Assembly (NCBI RefSeq): GCF_018687715.1
Contig: NC_056755.1
Location: forward strand, 41,233,001 to 41,297,000
Reading direction: 5' to 3'
DNA: 64,000 nucleotides
Source: Carya illinoinensis
Taxonomy: Eukaryota; Streptophyta; Magnoliopsida; Fagales; Juglandaceae
The notes under the pieces were generated by a model. The model had not been told where the DNA came from and searched no databases. It was given only the letters and a program-made list of their open reading frames with translations. Below, one piece after another: positions 59,419-64,000 of this stretch. Each line of letters begins with the position of its first letter. The first letter of the stretch is position 1. Made by a program: the position numbers and the translations under genes.

Positions 59419-61139
59419 TGAGTTTTGTTTTTGGATGTTGATTTCTTGTTCGGGTGGTTGCCGATATGGTGCTTGCATTTGCGATTGATGACATTTATGT
59501 TCTTACTGATTGGATTTGTGGGTATTTATTTGTTTGCATACTGATAAGAGTATTTTTGTTGGATAAAATTTTTAGGTTGCGATTATATGTAGGATTGTTA
59601 TGGTTTGACAACTCATCGGAAAAAGATAAGATTTGAATGGGGAATGAGGACAAAACCCTTTAAGTTTACACGTTGCTTGGTAACATGATTCCATTTCTGG
59701 TTCCTTCACTGCTTCCAAAATCGAGTCACTTACATTGCACTGCTGCTTCTTTTAAAATGCTGTAAGTGGACTGTATGGGTAGTACTTTCCCCAGAGCGCC
59801 TAAAGTCGTACAATGATCACTTTCGAAGCTCTGGTTTGCATTAAACCGTCGGGCATGATTATTTATCCTTGCTAGAGATGACTCATAACCATCTCTGAAA
59901 TCCAGAAGTGTCTATAAAGACTTGGTGGGCTCCAACGTTCCTCCTCTGTATCAAATCTTTAAAGACTTCATGCTTAAAATGACCTCATAGTGAATAAAAA
60001 AGGCAAAGACTTGAAGGGTTTATTGTATGGTACGCTTTAGTTGGGTCAAGCTTTTATTGGTTTGGATTGAGTATAGTATGCCCAAATAAACTAATGGTGG
60101 TTTGTCTTTCCTTTTGGGTCAAAGTTTTGTTTATTTGACGTGAGTATGGTACGCCCAAGTAAAACACTAATGGTTGTTCTATCTTTACCTTTATGCAATC
60201 TTCAAGTGAATATTTTACTTCCTGTTGGAGGTTGTGATTGTGATCTTTGATGGTTGTAGTGCCTGTTTGGTTGAGTTTGAAAGCATGAAAAGTATGTACT
60301 TTCAATAGCTTCAAAGCTCTTTTGAAGAAAAAATAGCATGCTTGGTAAATTTATAAAAAATTCTTTAAGCATCCTAAAGAATCTGAAAATCCACTTAAAA
60401 TTCTAAATTGAGACTTTTGTCGAAAAGCACCTCCAAGAAGACACTGAAAATAACTTTTAACGACTTTAAATGCGCACAATTTCTTCGACTAACTTGTTAT
60501 TATTATTTTTTAATCTAGGACTATGTTTGGCCTGTCACCCATAATTCTTGATCTGTTTGTTTTTGGGCCTAATTCTTCAACCTTTACTTTTACATGATTT
60601 TCATTCCTCTGTTATTTATATCCTTGTGAATTGATTCTCATTTGCAGTGGTAGTTTGACTGTGATGTTTTTTCTTTAAATTGATTGTTCATCATTGTCCA
60701 AGCATTGCCAACATTCATTTTTTCCAAATATGATTTGATGCAGTGACCTATTGATAGCTTTATGTTTACATTCATGTTTAGTGACCTGGAGTCACCAGGT
60801 TCGTTTTCACAAATATGAATGTGATGAACTTCCTAGGTGAATGCTGTTCTTAGAGCTTTGTGAATGAACGCATCACACCCCTAGACTTATAATATCCTTT
60901 ACGGCCTTGCAGAATTGCTTAGCTGTAGTTTCAGAGCTCACAATGTAATTCGTACTTGCTGGCCTGTGTCGGAGCTCATCAAGAGTTAGGTAGCAATAAC
61001 TATCAGCGATTTCAAGTGCTTTAGTCATGGCGTTGCTTGACAAACATCATTTTTCACCTCGTATGCATTTCTCTATTGTGATCAAGGATAGGCTCTGGCT
61101 ATGTAATCATCACTTACCAGACATTTTCCTTTGGCAGAT
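59419..61139. other. Downstream region of TTM3 and intergenic DNA
   Basis: The first few hundred bases are probably the 3' UTR. Beyond that no gene could be supported; the repeat pair at 60044-60190 is listed separately. Confidence 0.4.
60044..60190. repeat. Diverged tandem repeat, two copies of about 73 bp
   Basis: Both copies share GGGTCAA, TTTATT, TGAGTATRGTAYGCCCAART and ACTAATGG, followed by a T-rich CTTTCC/CTTTACC stretch. Copy 1 covers about 60044-60115 and copy 2 about 60116-60190. The copies are well diverged. Confidence 0.6.
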
Positions 61140-61925
61140 AAGAATATCTAATTCATGATTCACTAGACAAGAGAGAAAATACAATGAGGAATATCCTCTA
61201 CGTCAATAATGAAATCAGATATTCCTAGTGCATTTTTTGCTAGAGCATGTGCTGCTTTGTTCACATCTCTCCTAATATGCTTGATAGACCAGCTTTCAAA
61301 AGTGGCTAGTACTAACTTAGCATCTGCTAAAATCATCCCTGTTTCTTTCCACTGTTCTTCTTTTTGCTGCATTGCTTTCACTACTTAGAAAGAGTCACCT
61401 TCTAAAATAATGTGCTTAAACCCCAAGTTTTGACAGAAAACAATTGCATGTTGGGCTGCCATTGCTTCAGCTAAACAGGGGTCTGGATATAAATCTTTGT
61501 TCTATCTCAGTGTGCCAAAACTGCTCCTTCCCAATCCCTTACTATTGCTCCAATGCCAACCTTACTATTTGTTTTATACACAGCTGCATCCCAATTTACT
61601 TTGTAATAACCCTTGTGGTGGATCAGAGCTGTCCATATTTCTTGTTCCTCTAGCAATCTGCCCTCTGATCTGCTACTGATATTGCCTATCTGCTTTATAT
61701 CTTGCATGAGTTGTTTGGATTGCTGTATCAGCAAGCTTGGATGAGTAAATTCTTATCTAAATATTAATCCATTCTTTCTTTTCCAAATCAACCATGAAGT
61801 TGTAGCCAGTTCTTCCATTGCTTCTCTTGGTAATAGACTAAACATGGCCTCCAATAATTCCTTGAATGCTAAATTCTGAATTTTACAATTGTGTATTATA
61901 AGTGAAAACATTCTTTCTTAAATTC
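61140..61925 (-). mobile_element. L1 fragment (RNase H domain)
   Basis: Minus-strand reading gives the RNase H domain: YYKVNWDAAVYKTNSKVGIG and AIVRDWEGAVLAH (61507-61640), then WSIKHIRRDVNKAAHALAKN with the conserved HxxxD-like end (61220-61300), terminating at SLV plus a stop at 61163. An in-frame TAA interrupts it near 61386. The residues are closely related to the RNase H of the 50.9-56.6 kb L1, so both belong to one subfamily. No A-tail or target duplication was found. Confidence 0.82.
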
Positions 61926-62384
61926 ATAAGTGTAACATTTCTATGGATGTTTATTTTTCAGGAATGCGATATTCTAAGTCCAGGCTATGTCAAAAGCATC
62001 ATGAAATTCCTTCTGGCCTAAGGTTACCCCTCCTTTTCATCAAGTTTCTTATTCGGATAGCCCTCCAAAGGATTAGACATTGCACGACAGAATATAGAGC
62101 AAATAGAGTTCTAATAGTTTGAAAATTATATGTCTGACTCTCGACTAGTCAATTTGGAAAATAATTGTTATTGCCTTGTAATGATTTGCTTTCTATGTTT
62201 AAAACAGGAAAAAATCTATTCCCCGTCTATTTTCTCATCATTTTCTCATCATCTCATGATATGGTATTAGATGATAGGTTTAAAAGTAAAATATAATAAA
62301 TAGTCACTAATCATCTAGGTACAATTTGAATTCTTTGCAGATATGTGGACAACTTTAACAATTGTCCATCTTTACATGGACAAT
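61926..62384. other. Intergenic DNA
   Basis: No gene or RNA is visible; includes a short stretch near 62215-62290 resembling 16301-16400. Confidence 0.35.
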
Positions 62385-62468
62385 TTTTAACAGTAGTTTT
62401 GAGACGGTTAGGTTTATTTTTTATGACGGTTTTGTCCGTCACAAAAACTACAATATGTTCATGTAGTG
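62385..62468 (-). mobile_element. CACTA-type transposon terminus
   Basis: On the minus strand from 62468 the sequence starts CACTACATGAACATATTG and passes into TTTTTGTGACGG and CAAAACCGTCAT, which forms a small inverted repeat (TGACGGTTTTGTCCGTCA on the plus strand). CACTAC plus an adjacent GACGG palindrome is the usual end structure of plant CACTA elements. Only this end was found; the partner end and any 3-bp target duplication could not be located. Confidence 0.5.
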
Positions 62469-62510
62469 GCGCAACTCGTGATTTGGAGTCTTGGATTTAC
62501 AAATATGATA

Positions 62511-62772
62511 AACAGAAAATCACAAAGAGGGGTAGAGGGAGAGAGGAAAAGATTTGAGATCATAACAAACAAAGGACTGCCAGATTAAAGAGCAAGTCTG
62601 CCAGATTATATATATATATAATCTATGTAAAATCCCATATACAATTAACAGAAAAGAGTTTTGCTACGTACAAGTAAAATCGCGTACTAATCTGCATACT
62701 AATATTGTTTTCACAGAGAGAAAAAAATTTGAGCTCATAACAAACAAATTGAAGAGCAAGTTGATCGTTTCA

Positions 62773-62811
<39 letters not shown>

Positions 62812-62934
62812 GAAATACCAGAAAACTGCACGTTTAAAAAAACACAAAATAAGAAAGTGCTTTTTACACGTCTGGATCTATAGAAACCCTCGTGACACTC
62901 TCTGTGGCTCTAACAGTCTCCTATATACAATCTC

Positions 62935-62968
<34 letters not shown>

Positions 62969-63032
62969 ATAATCCCTAAACAGAAAATCACAAGGAGATA
63001 GAGGAAAAGATTTGAGATCATAGCAAACAAAT
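62511..63032. repeat. Three diverged repeats, each followed by a TA microsatellite
   Basis: A unit containing CAGAAAATCACAA, GAGGAAAAGATTTGAGATCA and TAACAAACAAA occurs at 62511-62573, in shortened form at 62713-62749, and at 62981-63032. Each is followed within about 100 bases by a TA run (62607-62620, 62777-62808, 62945-62968, and a short one at 63055-63067). The unit lies just upstream of the ECA1-like pseudogene, so it may be duplicated promoter sequence. Confidence 0.7.
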
Positions 63033-63128
63033 AACTACTAGCTAGATTAATATATTTATATATATATAGTCCCAGCTTACCTACTATACGAAGCTAATTT
63101 ATTAATTTGTCATCTGATACTGATCATC

Positions 63129-63516
63129 ATCTTCAACAAATGTTTAGCTGTGTTCTTGCTCGTTATTTGCTCAGTCACAGTCATGATCCAAAACTTGCCT
63201 CGTGCTTATGCACGGGGTTTTGATGTTCTCAACCATCATGATGATCGGCCGGACCACCAACGTCCTGCAGACGAAGAAGTTGGGAAATGCATGACTGCTG
63301 TCTCGAAGATAGAGCCATGTGTGGCCGATATTATTCGGGCAATTTTATCATTTAACTTTTAATAATTTAGGCCAGACTTGTTGCGCTGCATTCAACCAGG
63401 TTTCTGAGGATTGTCATGGCCAACATACTTGTGAGGGTGATCATTTCTTGCGCCATCCATGGCTCAAGAACCATTGTTCTCAATTTGCAACAGTACCAGC
63501 TCCGCCTTCCCCGTGA
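63129..63516 (+). pseudogene. ECA1/prolamin-like small secreted cysteine-rich protein, broken
   Basis: The first frame encodes a signal peptide (CLAVFLLVICSVTVMIQNLP region), a His/Asp-rich stretch, then GKCMTAVSKIEPCVADIIRA. Translation stops at 63360. The second frame continues the same domain: FNNLGQTCCAAFNQVSEDC ... TCEGDHFLRHPWLKNHC, ending PAPPSP before TGA at about 63514. The spacing of Cys, Cys, CC, Cys, Cys, Cys is that of the plant ECA1 gametogenesis-related/prolamin-like family, secreted proteins often expressed in egg cells. One extra T in the run 63357-63360 accounts for the shift; without it the two halves join exactly. No in-frame ATG precedes the signal peptide (the frame reads ATC ATC ATC), and the nearby ATG at 63140 is out of frame. 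Either a pseudogene or an assembly error in a T-run. Confidence 0.72.
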
Positions 63517-64000
63517 AGTACATGAAGTCCTGATCCAGCATTATATATAAGTGGATTGATGATCATAAAATCTCTGAAGAATAAGATCATGATCATCAGC
63601 TCGATCGTTCTGGTTAAAATAAAATTCATGGTCGATTAGCTAGCTAGGTTTCTAGTACCGTTTAGTTCCTTAATTCTTAGTTTTAATTATGATCTTCTTT
63701 GTTTTCAACGAAGTTGTTCTTTTTGCCATTAATGCATGAGCTCGATATATAATTTAGTGATCATCATCGATATATATGAGACTACTGCATTCATGCATAT
63801 ATGCATGGATTCTTAGCTCTTTAATTTCCACATTATATATATTGGAGTTTTATTTTTATTATTATCATTAATATTTTTGAGTTTTTGCTATTATTATATA
63901 TGATTAATGGAATTACGTACACTTCAATTAATCTATATTATATGGTCAATATATATATAAATAATATTTATAGTTGTGGAGTGAACAAGCATTGTATAAT
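63517..64000. other. AT-rich flank
   Basis: AT-rich DNA with many GATCAT and ATATAT stretches. The first part may be the former 3' UTR of the small secreted protein gene. No gene is visible. Confidence 0.4.

Noticed and set aside
62577..62968. TA-rich runs as tRNA or other RNA genes
   Set aside because: No cloverleaf or conserved boxes; they are simple microsatellites.

Overview
This is nuclear DNA from a woody eudicot (a rosid; Fagales such as walnut or hickory would fit, but that is a guess from protein flavour and repeat texture). The evidence is plant genes with GT-AG introns, chloroplast transit peptides, AT-rich intergenic DNA, and many plant L1 and LTR retrotransposons. Nothing bacterial or viral was seen.

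Four complete multi-exon or intronless genes and one upstream ORF could be read exon by exon. (1) 6675-12845 (+): a type I vacuolar H+-pyrophosphatase, 8 exons, 768 aa. (2) 13727-16251 (+): a two-domain arogenate dehydrogenase (TyrAAT1 type) in which two TyrA domains are joined in frame by one intron, 689 aa. (3) 33195-43489 (+): a plastid PHT4;2/ANTR3-type anion (phosphate) transporter, 15 exons, 532 aa, with one GC-AG intron. (4) 44319-47648 (-): a secreted heparanase-like GH79 glycosidase (GUS3 type), 9 exons, 529 aa. (5) 58822-59418 (+): the single-exon CYTH enzyme TTM3, preceded at 58640-58762 by a short ORF whose first 11 residues look like the APC/C subunit CDC26. That is a probable decayed form of the plant CDC26-TTM3 bicistronic arrangement.

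Broken genes: a 2-oxoglutarate dioxygenase pseudogene (SRG1/codeine O-demethylase-like, - strand, about 19051-20760), and at the right end a small secreted cysteine-rich ECA1/prolamin-like gene (about 63129-63516) with no usable ATG and a one-base frameshift.

Transposable elements dominate the rest. A Ty1/copia remnant lies at the left edge. A long L1 (-) spans about 21655-31995 and is split by two solo LTRs (22172-24225 and 24628-27912). Another nearly full-length L1 (50899-56611, -) has a 16-bp target duplication. One L1 family left a series of very short 5'-truncated insertions in and around the genes, each bounded by a target duplication, down to inserts that are little more than a poly(A) tail. 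One solo LTR carries a seven-copy array of hairpin-forming repeats.

Layout: 1-1161 copia remnant; 1162-6540 intergenic; 6.7-12.8 kb V-PPase; 13.7-16.3 kb TyrAAT1; 16.3-21.6 kb SINE, L1 tail, microsatellite and 2OGD pseudogene; 21.6-32 kb nested transposons; 33-43.5 kb PHT4;2; 44.3-47.6 kb GUS3; 48-50 kb repeats; 50-56.6 kb L1; 58.6-59.4 kb CDC26-like uORF and TTM3; 61-62.5 kb L1 and CACTA-like pieces; 62.5-63.5 kb AT microsatellites and the ECA1-like pseudogene. As recalled, Arabidopsis keeps V-PPase near a TyrA gene on one chromosome and TyrAAT1 beside GUS3 on another. This window carries both pairings in one interval.
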